From: Nosema muscidifuracis
Taxonomy: Eukaryota > Microsporidia > Nosematidae
Length of the DNA: 64,000 nucleotides
Direction: 5' to 3'
Assembly (NCBI GenBank): GCA_028335825.1
Contig: JAIOKI010000027.1
Location: forward strand, 62,001-126,000
Shown: positions 36,931 to 48,207 of the stretch, piece after piece
Numbering within the stretch: the stretch's first letter is position 1
How the letters are laid out: each line of letters begins with the position of its first letter
Notes under the pieces: model-generated
Database searches by the model: none
The model's input: the letters and a program-made list of their open reading frames with translations, nothing else
Told to the model about the DNA's origin: nothing
Program-made: the position numbers and the translations under genes

Positions 36931-37743
36931 ATGACCATAATGAAGGATCTAAAAAATGAAGTTCTAGGACTAAAAGAATTTGAAGAATGGAGATTATACA
37001 AGATATTTGTAAACGATTTTTATTGTAAAACTAATAATGAGACTAATACGAACGAATCTCAAGAAAATAAGGCTATTTCTTCTAAATTTCTTAAATGCAT
37101 GATACAATTAACAAGAGAGATGTGTAAATGTGATCATAATTGTGTGGCTGATTCGTTCAATAATGTAAAGCTAGATTTTTCTTGTTTCGATGTCGATCAT
37201 GATAATCTATTTCTTTCATTAAAATATCTACCTTGTGATACATACGGAATAAAAGTAACGAATGGATTGATGTATTACCATGATAATTCAAATATATCAT
37301 CAAATATAGGAGAAAGGATTTATAATGCATTAAATAAGTTATGTATTGATAATCAAAAAGATTTCAATGAATTACAATGCGCTGCTTACGATTTAAAAGA
37401 AGAATGTGGTGATGATCCTGAATGTTTTGAAAAAAAATTATTTTTTTATAATCCTATAGGGTGTAAGAATAATGACTTTGAATACCAGATTCGTGAAGTT
37501 GAAACTTCTATTGATTTTCCAAATTTAGGAGTACAAATTCAAGGAGTGAACTATAATGCAGATGCATATATTGAAAGAATAAGAGAGTCGAGATCATTAG
37601 AAAGCTATAATGACATTCTAAAAAATATATCAGATAGCACATCTTTAACAGATAATATAAAAAATAATGATTCAATAATTAATATTGATTTCGGCACTCT
37701 TGGAATACTTTTTTTGACAGCCATACTTATTTCAGCTTTATGA
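36931..37743 (+). CDS. Family B protein cut short by TGA inside its membrane span
   Basis: Function unknown; 270 aa as read. Family marks: FEEWRLYK near residue 16, FLKCMIQLTREMCKCDHNC (about 52-70), FSCFDVDHDNLF, LPCDTYGIKVTNGLMYY, IGERIYNALNKLCIDNQ, LQCAAYDLKEECGDDPECF and IGCKNNDFEYQIREVE. The reading ends at a TGA (37,741-37,743) in the middle of the hydrophobic segment (GILFLTAILISAL). Reading on in the same frame continues FFSFKIYKKFIKRNTKI and stops at 37,824, which gives exactly the basic tail that the 25,070 and 31,625 paralogues have. So the TGA looks like a recent nonsense change that removes 27 codons. Whether the product is still inserted in membranes is unclear. No signal peptide. 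An alternative start is the ATG three codons in. Confidence 0.75.
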   Translation: MTIMKDLKNEVLGLKEFEEWRLYKIFVNDFYCKTNNETNTNESQENKAISSKFLKCMIQLTREMCKCDHNCVADSFNNVKLDFSCFDVDHDNLFLSLKYLPCDTYGIKVTNGLMYYHDNSNISSNIGERIYNALNKLCIDNQKDFNELQCAAYDLKEECGDDPECFEKKLFFYNPIGCKNNDFEYQIREVETSIDFPNLGVQIQGVNYNADAYIERIRESRSLESYNDILKNISDSTSLTDNIKNNDSIINIDFGTLGILFLTAILISAL

Positions 37744-37824
37744 TTCTTCTCATTTAAGATTTATAAAAAATTTATCAAGAGAAATACAAAGATACCAGGG
37801 CAGAATGAAAATTTTAGTGTCTAA

Positions 37825-39330
37825 TTAAAAGTTTATTTAATAACAAGTTATATAAGTTATATTTGGTTTATGTTATTGTTTATTATTTTATAAATCTCAA
37901 TTATGTTCGTCATTTAAATGGGATGATAAAATTGAGTTGTTAATTAATTACTGTTTCCTTAGAATTTAAAGAATTTTGAAATTTGAGATTAAATTTATTT
38001 ATTGGTTTTATAATGTTTTTGAGAAAACGAACAGAGAGCAAAGACTTATTGACAGAAGTTAATTAAAGAAGATATATTATGTTCTTTACGAAAATTACTT
38101 ATTAAAGGAAACGAATGGCATAAAACTATCAAAAATTGATAAAGAAAGGATTAAGTATGATTAATTAAAAATATCAAAAGCAATATCATATAACATTTTT
38201 TTACTGTGCTCGTAGAACATTTAAATAGAAAATGCTTTTTAAGAAAAAACAACCTAATCATTTTATTGTTATTAGATTATTTAAATATTAGTTGAAAAAG
38301 TGAAGCTCAAATAAGGTTGAAAAAGGAATTTAAGACGGATAAAGAAATAAAAAAACTGTGAGAGAAAAATAAAGAAGAATGATTGAAAGTGTTATTTTAA
38401 GAATTTGTGATTTTTGATTAGAGATAATGGTAGACTTAAATTTTAAGATAATAAATGAGAAGAAAACAAATTTTTAAGCAATAACAGATAGAGATAAAAG
38501 GCATTGATTAAAAATCTTTGTAATTTTTAAATAAGAGAAATTAAAATATGGTCTAAGTTCGCTAAAGCTTTAAAAATATTGAAAAGATATAAGTTTAGTT
38601 ATTAATTTGATAGTTTTAATAGATTAGGTATAAAATAATTGATAACGTGAATATGTTAGTGCAATATAAGAAGCTTAAGTTAAAGATTGTATACTAAAGA
38701 TGGATTTTATAGATCAAGATTAAAAAGTATAATTTTAAAACTGCATTTGAGTCAATAGAAAATAAACGAATAGATTTCTTGGTTATAAGTTTAAGAACTA
38801 GTTCAAAATATTTTTAGATATTTATTTAAAATATATTCATACCTCTAAAGAGAAAAAATATAAATATGTATTTATGAAATTGTTCTATTAGTGTTGATAT
38901 TGAAGAACAAACTTTTTATTTAGCAATGAAATGATTGAAAAATAATAATATAAATTTTTTCAAATAAAGTAAAAAAATGTGAAAAGAGCAGAAGTTATTA
39001 TGAATTGATTTTGATGGAATTATTATTACATCTTCCAAAATCAACATTTATGAAGAGTTTTATATTTTAATTATTTCAGAATTAAAGAGATGGTTTAGAT
39101 GCTTTATAAGCATTATGTCACTAAGACAGTTAAATCACAGATAGTTTGAAGAGTAAAAGCAATATTGCAAAAATGGATGGTTTCTTAGAAGTTTTAAAAA
39201 AACTATTAAATATTTGCTTATTTAACATATTTAAGTAATATGTTGCCGAATTAAAGATCAAGTAATTTAGATTATATTTTTACAAAACCAGTCACTGAAT
39301 TGTTGAAAACTTTAGATTATTATTTTTGAA
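37825..39330 (+). pseudogene. Decayed plus-strand coding region, unknown
   Basis: Purine-rich, with many plus-strand open pieces of 15-40 codons between about 38,000 and 39,320, broken by stops and frame changes. The strand bias is the same as in intact genes here. I do not recognise any family. It follows directly after the family B cluster but does not carry the family marks. Confidence 0.35.
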
Positions 39331-39399
39331 ACCTATGATTACATTTATCCATGTCTATAAAATTTTCGAATCTTAATATACAAGTAAATTATCTTTTTG

Positions 39400-40420
39400 T
39401 TCTATATTATACTTAAAAATAGCATAACTCTTTTATTGTCGCACCTAAAATTAGACAAAAAATTTAAATCTTTTTCAGAGGATTAACAAAATTACATCTG
39501 TATTTATTTTTCTCTATAACTGGTTTTGTCATAAAAATAATTTTTGTTTCTATAAAATACTTTTTTCTTTTTTAATAACAACTTAGCCTTATGCTGTCGA
39601 TATTTTTACTTTTAAATTTAACATTGTAGTTTTAGATATATAAACTTAAAAAATGAAATCAACGTCTAGATATGTATAAAGCTCTCTAAAGCAATCTCAG
39701 CACTATTTATTGTATATATTTTAAATCAATGATCTAATCCAATATAATTTCTACATGCTTGTGTTTTTTGTTGCATTTCATTCCTACGTTATCACAAAAA
39801 GAATTACTTTCGTAGTATGCTTGTAAATAAAACACAGTGGTTTGCTTATATATTATAATGTTTTTCTTCTCTAATTTCCAGTTTTCAAAAGAAAAAATGA
39901 TGTAATTCATATTAAAATGATAATTATCATTGTATCTTGCAACTACTCTAACCTAGCTCTTTCGTAGCTATACATTCTTATTTTAATCTTTTAATTTTGG
40001 TATTTCGTGCACAAAACGTACTTATTGATGAATGATTCTTAGTGCTTTATTGTTTGCTCTCGTACCGTTTGCTAATTTATTTTAATTTGTGAGAGAGTTT
40101 TTAATTCTAGAAAAATCACTTTTAATTATTCTCAATATAGAAAGTCAATACATATTATATTTTGCTAGTTAAAGTTTAACATTTTCTAATAATATTAATT
40201 TTGAAAAGATAATATTTTTGTAAACACTGTCGTTCAAATAATTTTATGTTTACAATATTTATTTAAAATCATTTCAAACCCATATTGATTTCTAAATATA
40301 TTGTAACTTTTTTTTCAATTTAAATATTTGAAGTATTTTTCAAATTTGTTTATGACATCATTTTGAATGCACTCGTCCCATCATCAAATAATTATTATTT
40401 TGTTAGACTGAACAAATAAA
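39400..40420 (-). pseudogene. Decayed minus-strand segment, possibly a mobile element
   Basis: Pyrimidine-rich on the plus strand and GC-richer than its surroundings. On the minus strand, open pieces of 20-45 codons lie between about 40,110 and 39,680, interrupted by stops. The GC content and isolation recall the LINE remnants elsewhere, but I found no diagnostic motif. Confidence 0.25.
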
Positions 40421-40592
40421 ATATGTTAAGAAATGATAAAATTAATTTAAAATTTTGTGACCCACTGATATCATCTTATAATATTTATTTATAAATATTT
40501 CTTTTCAAGATATATTAATATTATATATAAATAACTATCTTAGCAAAGATTTATATTTTTTTTTTAAAAAAAATACTAATAAAAAATAATTA

Positions 40593-40742
40593 TTTAACAA
40601 AATATAATCCAATGATTTGTCAAACAAATGAAAATAAATATTTTTAATTTAAGACCATTATTCTTTGTTTAACAAAATATAATCCAATGATTTGTCAAAA
40701 AAATGAAAACAAATATTTTTGATTTATGATCATTATTCAATA
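40593..40742 (+). repeat. Two 75-base tandem copies
   Basis: Two near-identical 75-base units, each beginning TTTAACAAAATATAATCC, the second starting at 40,668. They lie about 140 bases upstream of the ATG at 40,884. A few mismatches lie near the ends of the units, so the duplication is fairly recent. Confidence 0.75.
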
Positions 40743-40883
40743 ATCTGCACATATATTAATTATTATTTTTTAAAGCAATACTATTAGACTGTTCTTTAAT
40801 ATTTAAATCATTTTTAATATATCAACTATTTTTTTAATTTAACAGAATTTTATATTAATATTTTTAATTTAACAATAACCCAT

Positions 40884-41783
40884 ATGAACTTTTTTTATTT
40901 GAGTTTAGTTTTCTCCACGAAATTAACAAAAGACAATATATCATACAAAGATATAAGCGAATTTGTTAACGAAAAAAATAATGATGTAATAAAAAATAAT
41001 ATCATCGATTCAAATATTCAGTCTTTTAGTAAAAATAATTGTAGTAATCCAGATTGTACTCAAAGTTTGAGTTCAATAGATCAAAACTTTATGATATCAA
41101 ATGATAAATTGCTAAATAATGTTTTGACAAAAAATGAAAATATGATTATGCAAGATAAATTAGTAAATGATTTATCAGATGATAACAATCTTTTTTCTCA
41201 GTTTGATAATTCTATAAAAGATCTTCATACAAACAAAAAATCAGAAGAATATTTTGAACAATCATACACTGATAATGACATTACTATGATGGAAATAGAA
41301 TATAATAAAGAAGCAAATATTTCAGAAAATTTAGATACTTTTTTTGATCAAATTAATAAAAGTATAATTCCAAACTACAACCAAGTAAAAGAGTTATTAA
41401 CTGAATTGGGTTGTAAAAAAGAAGATCAAGATATTTTAAATATACTAAATGTATTTAAAAGAGATACAAATAATAATTTATTTCTGGATTATAATCATGA
41501 AAAAGAAAAAACACATAAAATATTTTATGACGTTAATTTTCAAAAAAATAATAATGATGAAATATCTGTTGATATTTCTTTTGATTATACTTTTTTTGAA
41601 GAAGTAAAACTTCAAAATAATACTTTATCAATCAATAAAAATATAGAACTTCATCAAGAACAAAATAATGAGCTTTCATATGAAGATGAAACTGAAAGCT
41701 TTACAAGTGATACCTCTTATTACATCTACAAAGAGGATAAAGAAGATAATAAATCCTTAAAGTTTATAATAAAAAAAAAATAA
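40884..41783 (+). CDS. Secreted acidic low-complexity protein, 299 aa
   Basis: Function unknown. A short signal peptide is likely (MNFFYLSLVFSTKL). The mature protein is rich in Asn, Asp, Glu, Lys and Ser and contains two cysteines close together (NNCSNPDC, about residue 54-60). Residues 20-150 are predicted disordered. From about residue 160 there are helical segments (FDQINKSIIPNYNQVKELL) and then beta-like, aromatic stretches (VDISFDYTFFEEV). It ends in a run of lysines. The start is supported by AACCCAT directly before ATG. No paralogue in the window. It lies downstream of the two 75-base repeats. Secretion is the only supported property. Confidence 0.72.
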   Translation: MNFFYLSLVFSTKLTKDNISYKDISEFVNEKNNDVIKNNIIDSNIQSFSKNNCSNPDCTQSLSSIDQNFMISNDKLLNNVLTKNENMIMQDKLVNDLSDDNNLFSQFDNSIKDLHTNKKSEEYFEQSYTDNDITMMEIEYNKEANISENLDTFFDQINKSIIPNYNQVKELLTELGCKKEDQDILNILNVFKRDTNNNLFLDYNHEKEKTHKIFYDVNFQKNNNDEISVDISFDYTFFEEVKLQNNTLSINKNIELHQEQNNELSYEDETESFTSDTSYYIYKEDKEDNKSLKFIIKKK

Positions 41784-43992
41784 ATTCTTTATTATTCTAT
41801 TTTACAAAAAAAAGAAATTTTAGAAAATTGAAAAAATGAGAGCATCGTAAAATTATTAACTCATGTGTTCTCAAAACATATTTTTTTCATATCAAAATTT
41901 CTTTTACAAATTAAATTATTTTAAACTAACCAATAAAAAAAAGTGATGCATTTACTCAACTGTTTATGGGTATTTATCCCTCAGTCCTATAATATTTAAT
42001 TATAAAAATAATCTCAAGAGTACATATAAAGAATTATGTATTTTAAATTTTAGAGTAAATACAATGAATATGGGATAATAAAAAATGTAGAAAAGATATA
42101 AAAATAATGATCAGATTAAGACATAGAGTGATTAAAATATAATAAGTGTAGTGAATAAATTTATTTAATCATCTTGGATACATACGAAAAATTAATAAAA
42201 TATTATGTTAAAAATATTTGATGGTATAAACAACAAAATAAACAATAATTTTCATTATGAAATTTAAAATTAATTCATTTTAAATAAAAACACCAAAATT
42301 TATATAAAGTCATAAAAAAGAATAAGCAATAGATTTTCTCAAAATTTAATTTGGAAGTGTGTTTCTTATTTTTATAAAAATAATTGATGAGATATTAATT
42401 TTTATAGTTATTTTTAGTTAAAACTTTGACAAGTAATGATATAATTAATAAAATTACGAATAAATATCAATTTCTATTTTTATCTACATTAATTTATTTT
42501 TTTAGATTCAATTAAAGATATATGGAACTCCAACTACCGAACTCAATCCTTAAATGTATAGAAATTCTTTTTGGTATAACATTGGTTATTAAGAATCAGA
42601 CATGTCTAATATATGTATATTAATCATTTATCTATTTTTCTAAGTAATTTATCATATCATTTACGAATAAAAAAGGCTTGATTTTGCTCATAATCACTTT
42701 AGACAGCATTATTTAACTGAAAGATCATTTTGAGTTTGTAATTTTAAAAAGTTTTAAGGGATACTTTTCTATTACTTAGATATTAATGGCTAAATTACAT
42801 TAAATTCCAGATCATTCTGTCTTTGTTCGCTTATGTTAGATTATTACAAAAGTATGTATTAAAAGTTTCATTAGATATTATTCATATTATTTTAAATCTT
42901 ATTATTTAATATCTTAAATATTATAAGTGAATCTTAATTAAAAAATATATAAAGACAAGACTTCAAAGTTCATTGTATTGTCTCATATTGTCATTTATTC
43001 TAAGTATAATATATATATTCTTGGCAATCTAAGAAGTTTACTTTCTCATTTATTATCTTTTACAGATATTAATAATCTTTTTATTTAGTAAACTTGTTTA
43101 CTTCCTCAAAAAATAATTTTTATAATTAAAAGTTTTGAATTTTTGTTTTTTATAGCCATCCTTTCAGTAGATTCAATACTATTTTTTCTCTTGTGTTAAG
43201 TTATATTATAAATTAGTTTTAAAAGAAAATACAAGTATCCTTAAGTCTTGTTCTTAATTTACGTATACTAAAATTTTTATTTATATTGATTAAATCTTTT
43301 AATATCAAATAATATAATCAAAAAAAAAAACAAAACTTTAGGTTTAAATGAATTAAATTTCTTATGATACTAAATTACAAATAATTAGGTATTAACATTT
43401 TGACCATAAAAATTGTAAATCTATTTTAAAATTAAGGTCAAATATAGTATTTAATAATAATTAGATTTTATACAATTTATATGACATTCTTCACAAAAAA
43501 AATGTGGAATATTAAAAAAGAAAATATCAATTATAAAATTTAATATTTATTCTTGTTAAAACTTCATTATTTATTTACTAAAAATCGTGATATAGTTTAA
43601 AAACCTGAAAAATATATTTAATTTTTATAAAAAACAAATTAAATTTACAATAAATAAAATTCTATATTTTTTTAATTTATCAAATTACTAAATAATTTCA
43701 GAATAAAATAACAAAATTATAATAGAAAATTATAATTATATGGAAATTATTACAAAAAATAAAAATTAATTTATCTTTTTGATCAACTTTGATTACACGC
43801 AATAATGACAAAATAAACAAATATTATATTAATAAATTAGGAAAACAACATTAATATTTAGTAATACTAAATATTTTTATCTTTAAAATTGAAAATAGAA
43901 TATTTATATGCACTTAGTTTTCATCATTTTTTTAATTTATTTATTCAAATTTAATTAAATCAAGTATAAAAAAACAATTTACCCTAATTTTT
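41784..43992. other. Intergenic, nothing recognised
   Basis: 2.2 kb of AT-rich sequence. The middle (about 42,500-43,200) is pyrimidine-rich on the plus strand, suggesting old minus-strand coding sequence, but I could not identify anything. Confidence 0.45.
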
Positions 43993-45579
43993 ATGAAATT
44001 TTATGTATTACTGAGCTTTTTTAAAGTGGTTTTTTCTGATTATTCAATGGTTATTGATGATTTTAAACAGATCTTTTTAAGAAAACTCGATAGTAAAGAT
44101 TACATATCTAAGAAAAAGGATGAAGATTATTTGGTGTTTGACATTAACTTATATCAAAATCTGGTAACTATTGAGGGGACTTATAAAAATGATCAGGTTG
44201 TTAATATAGCTTATGATATAATTGATGATTTAAATTTACCAAGATCTGAAAATGAAAAATTGCTCAATGATATAGTAAATCTTTTCTTTCAACCTTACAG
44301 TGAAAATAGGCATATGATAATATTTTTCAATCATAGGTTAGGTTTAAAAAGTGAATTTGCTGCATCAATTATTTCTCTATATGAATCCAAAATTGATGAT
44401 AATACAAGAATTGAAGTTTTTATCAATGATAAGCCTACAAAAAATATTCGTGATGATTATCAAACAATGCGAAAAGTCTTTTTTGCTGATGATAAGAGTT
44501 TATTAACTTATTTTTTTAAAGATGAAGATAATAAAGAAAGATGTGATATAATGTCAGATGGTATTTTATTAAAAATGAGCAATAAATTTTCAGTTTTTAT
44601 GACAAAAATAAAGGAAATTGAATATGATATTTATCATATTAATGAATTATTATTTGAGAATACTAACGAAAAGCGATTTTCTTTCTTATATTATACTTTT
44701 AATATAATTGCAGCTAAAAAATATTACCAAACAAATCTTGTTGAATCTACTAATATAAGTATGCTTGAAAATAGTATTATTGAAAAATTTATTACAGATA
44801 AAGATAATCTACCTAAGTTATTATCCGTTCGTGATTCATGGGATATGAAAACAGGAGAAGATGGTAAGAATTATTTAAAAAATCCCGCTAACTCTATTAC
44901 AGTTCATAAAAATGATTTTTTTACTGAAATATCGGGTTATTATTATTCTTGGTATCCATTTAATTTTTCATTAGCTTCAAATAGATCTAAAATCGAAAAG
45001 GAAAGTTTAGATCAAATTAATGATTTGTTAGATAAGTTCTCTAAGGTTGATACATTCTATATTGACTTAGTATATGATATGTTTTATAAAACCCAAGAAT
45101 TAATTGATGCATTTGGTAAATTGAGAGATGCTGAGACTTCACCATACTATAAATTATTTAATCATTGTTTGTTACACTCAGGTATTATCAATTATGATGA
45201 GTTTTTTAATGATATCACTAAAGAACCATTATATGAACCTTTTATAACTCATTTAAGCATTAAAAATATTAAATATGGAAGTCTTCTCCGATATATAGTA
45301 CTTGCCGAAGTTAATAAAATGTGGAAAATTTATCTGGAAGGAATATATGATAGATGGCCTCACTGGAATTTCCATAAACTTAAAGAGATAGTTAAAAATG
45401 CTAAAGATAATGAATACAATAAAGAAACAGATTTGTTGGAAGTTATTAAAAAATATGTCTTTAGTAAGAATGAAATGAAAGATTTAATTATCAAATACGA
45501 GAATATTCTTGAAGAAATACTTCCTGAAGTTTATGAAGGTATTCAAAAATATATTAATGATGCTGCATCATTAAGTTGA
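43993..45579 (+). CDS. Secreted 528-aa protein, large secreted family A
   Basis: Function unknown. It begins with a signal peptide (MKFYVLLSFFKVVFSDYS). Residues 20-110 align with the 4,904 and 19,191 proteins: RKLDSKDY, KDEDYLVFDI, NLVTIEGTYK and IIDDLNL followed by a helix ending LFFQPYS. It then shows conserved aromatic segments (SGYYYSWYPFNFS near residue 315, MWKIYLEGIYDRWPHWNFHKL near residue 440). The C terminus is helical. It is the only family member with several tryptophans and is less Asn-rich, so it may be under stronger constraint. ACCCT lies 9 bases before the ATG, matching the start signal of other genes. No membrane segment after the signal peptide. Confidence 0.8.
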   Translation: MKFYVLLSFFKVVFSDYSMVIDDFKQIFLRKLDSKDYISKKKDEDYLVFDINLYQNLVTIEGTYKNDQVVNIAYDIIDDLNLPRSENEKLLNDIVNLFFQPYSENRHMIIFFNHRLGLKSEFAASIISLYESKIDDNTRIEVFINDKPTKNIRDDYQTMRKVFFADDKSLLTYFFKDEDNKERCDIMSDGILLKMSNKFSVFMTKIKEIEYDIYHINELLFENTNEKRFSFLYYTFNIIAAKKYYQTNLVESTNISMLENSIIEKFITDKDNLPKLLSVRDSWDMKTGEDGKNYLKNPANSITVHKNDFFTEISGYYYSWYPFNFSLASNRSKIEKESLDQINDLLDKFSKVDTFYIDLVYDMFYKTQELIDAFGKLRDAETSPYYKLFNHCLLHSGIINYDEFFNDITKEPLYEPFITHLSIKNIKYGSLLRYIVLAEVNKMWKIYLEGIYDRWPHWNFHKLKEIVKNAKDNEYNKETDLLEVIKKYVFSKNEMKDLIIKYENILEEILPEVYEGIQKYINDAASLS

Positions 45580-46097
45580 TAATAAATATTATTTGTTGAA
45601 TTTTTTTTTATTCTGTTCAAGTCACAAATAATTATCTTCTTATTTAATAAAGAAATTTTGTTTTTATATATTAACGAAATAATTATGACTTTTGAAGTTT
45701 TAGATTCCCTTTATAGATTAGTAAGGTGTTTCATAAAAAAACTCTTCTTTATATGTAAGAAGATTGAGAAGAGATTCTTAATTATTCCTAGTAAAAATAT
45801 AGTGTTTTTAATAACTTTTTATTTTTAGATTGCTGTATGATTATAAAAAAGAAATAATTTTAAATAGTTATTTTGTAAAATACGAAGATCTACATGATTT
45901 ACAATTACATATATTATTAATTATTAATACTATTTGATAAGCTCTTAATTTAATATCATTTAAGTTTCTATTAGCAGAATATAAACATATTATAATATTT
46001 TCTTGATAATATATCTATATATTTATCTTCTATATACTGTATTTTAAATAATAAATTTATTAATTAATTATTAAAAACATTTTATACAAATAAAAAT
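45580..46097. other. Intergenic between convergent genes
   Basis: AT-rich; nothing recognised. Confidence 0.5.
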
Positions 46098-46517
46098 TTA
46101 TTCTTTCGTAAAAATCTCCTCATATTGATTATCATCTTCAGAAGAATCTTGTGGATCATATTTTATATAACCTTTACCTGTATCTTTAAAATAGAATTCG
46201 ACATTTTTATATTTATCAAAAACTCCTATACCACCAATAAGTAAACCATTAGAATGTTTAATACTAAAACCGTTAGGTAAGTCTTGTAAGGTGATTTTAA
46301 TATCTAATGAACCTTTAGAATTTAATTTAGTATTTTTATCAGATTGGTAATCAATATTTATTTCAGTAGCTCCATCAAATGTTTTTTTATCTATTCCTTT
46401 AATGCAAAAGTCTGTGATATTACCTATTATAATAGAATTAGATTTTAAAATATTATCTTCTTTCTTATTGAGTTGAGTAGTGAATACAGTTGTAAAGAGA
46501 ATACTAATGAAATTCAT
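46098..46517 (-). CDS. Small secreted protein, 139 aa
   Basis: Function unknown. Signal peptide likely (MNFISILFTTVFTTQL). The mature part of about 120 residues has alternating hydrophobic and polar stretches (DIKITLQDLPNGFSIKH, GLLIGGIGVFDKYKNVEFYF) that suggest a beta-sandwich-like domain of about 80 residues. An acidic tail follows (DPQDSSEDDNQYEEIF). One cysteine only. The start ATG at 46,517 is the only one giving a signal peptide; no C-run is seen. Codon use is less Asn-heavy than in family A. No paralogue in the window. It converges with the 528-aa family A gene. Confidence 0.7.
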   Translation of the reverse strand: MNFISILFTTVFTTQLNKKEDNILKSNSIIIGNITDFCIKGIDKKTFDGATEINIDYQSDKNTKLNSKGSLDIKITLQDLPNGFSIKHSNGLLIGGIGVFDKYKNVEFYFKDTGKGYIKYDPQDSSEDDNQYEEIFTKE

Positions 46518-47760
46518 ATGAATTTCAAAAAGAAATATTTTTATACATAAAATAAATTAAATTTAATTTATCAAATTTTTTTATATTGTTTATAAACAAA
46601 TAAAAAAAATTTGAAATAATCACTAGTCAAAAAATGTATTAAACTATAAGGTTTCTAAAAAATTTAATTTATTTTTTTTAAAATTATAAATTTAGATAAA
46701 AACTATGATAAATTAAATTTCAGTAAATTTTAATTAAATATACTTCAAAATCTATTAAATAGAAAAATAATTCGTTATTTTTAAGTTTTCAATCTAATTT
46801 TAAAGCCCAATTAGATGATCAAATTATATGATATCAACTTTTTTAATTAAATCAGTGTAAGGAAGAATGTAAAAACATTTATTAAGTATTTATTCTTTTA
46901 CTTAAGTTTTTTTCTGAATGATTTATTTATAAATAAATAAATAAATAATGATGTGTTAAAAATAATTATGAATATATTTCAATAAATTTTTATATCTATC
47001 TTTTGAGTAAATACTTTGTTTAAGTAAATTATTTTACATCTTAAAACAATTTCAAATGATATGTTATCTTAATAAATTAGCAATACATGAAAATTAAATT
47101 ATATTTATTACTGTATTTGTATATTTCATTTTTGGCTTCATTTACACTTTTCTTAAAATTAAAGCTTTTCTACGACTTTCCGTTTTAAAGCTTCAAGAGT
47201 CAAATAAGCAATATGAATGAGAATATACCTCTCTTTTTAATTATAAAAAAATTGTTTATTTGTTAGTATATGATCTTAAAAAATTTATCTTATTAAAATA
47301 TCTGTAATAAGTAAGTACAAAATAAAAATACGAATTTATACTTACATAAAAAGTTATTATAATGTATACACCTTTGATAAGGTTATCTTAAGATCTAGAT
47401 TGATTGTAACTCTAACCATATTAAATGTTCCTGTCTTTTAATAATTAGTAATATCTTTAATAGATAGATTTAAGTGATACTTTAAGAATTATTTTATATA
47501 ACAAGGTCTTTAATTTTAAATATTCGTATAAAAAATTCAAGATAGATTTAAAATTAGAAAAAATAATATCTCTTATTTTTCAATTTAATCTACATCATGC
47601 ATTATTAATTTAATTTCATACTAAAAGTAAATATAAAAATAGAAGAATTTTGCCTAAATTTTATAAATGATTATTGAAATAATTCAAAGTCACTTTTTAT
47701 CAAATATTAATAAATTGATATTATTATATGACTAAACTAAGATTATTAATTTAATTATGA
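46518..47760. other. Intergenic, nothing recognised
   Basis: AT-rich, with a short AAAT microsatellite at 46,931-46,950. No gene supported. Confidence 0.45.
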
Positions 47761-47779
47761 AGCCATTAATGTTTATTCT

Positions 47780-48040
47780 TTTAGTATAGCTAAGGCTGGC
47801 TTTTATCTTTCATTTGTATTTCTAGAATATTTTCTTCAAATGTTCTCCCGCTACTATTAAGGTCTCCATCTCTTCTGTAGTCAAGTGAAATACTCTTTAA
47901 GGTCTTTTTAAGATTATAAACTGAATTTAAGCTTCAAACTGGACAAATGTCTGAAATTTTTCTGTGGCTATCATGCCATCACATGTTAATACATATGGAA
48001 CAATAACCGTACTATTGTGTTAATTCATTTGCATCATTGT
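47780..48040 (-). mobile_element. LINE (non-LTR) reverse transcriptase remnant
   Basis: On the minus strand, from about 48,015 down to 47,930, the sequence reads STVIVPYVLTCDGMIATEKF. A little further along, in two different frames, come IQFIILKRP and LKSISLDYRRDGD. This resembles the region after the reverse transcriptase domain of microsporidian Dong/R4-like LINEs, where a VIPYV-x-TWDG segment is followed by a Q-x-x-V-L-K-K-T-L-x-x-IS-x-x-RR segment. At least one frame change and two stops lie inside. It is GC-richer than the surroundings and ends about 170 bases from the Hsp110 gene. The family call is from pattern memory and should be searched. Confidence 0.45.
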
Positions 48041-48207
48041 AATTATATATTTATTATAGATAAAATTATTGTTTAATTTAAAAGAGTAAATTAGGAAAAC
48101 TTTTATAAGTCAGGAAAATACTCAGCTAAGAAAAAAATTTAAGTCAAAATAATTGTTATAAATCCAAAGATAAAAAAAAACATTCTTTTTAAGACAAAAT
48201 TTTTATT

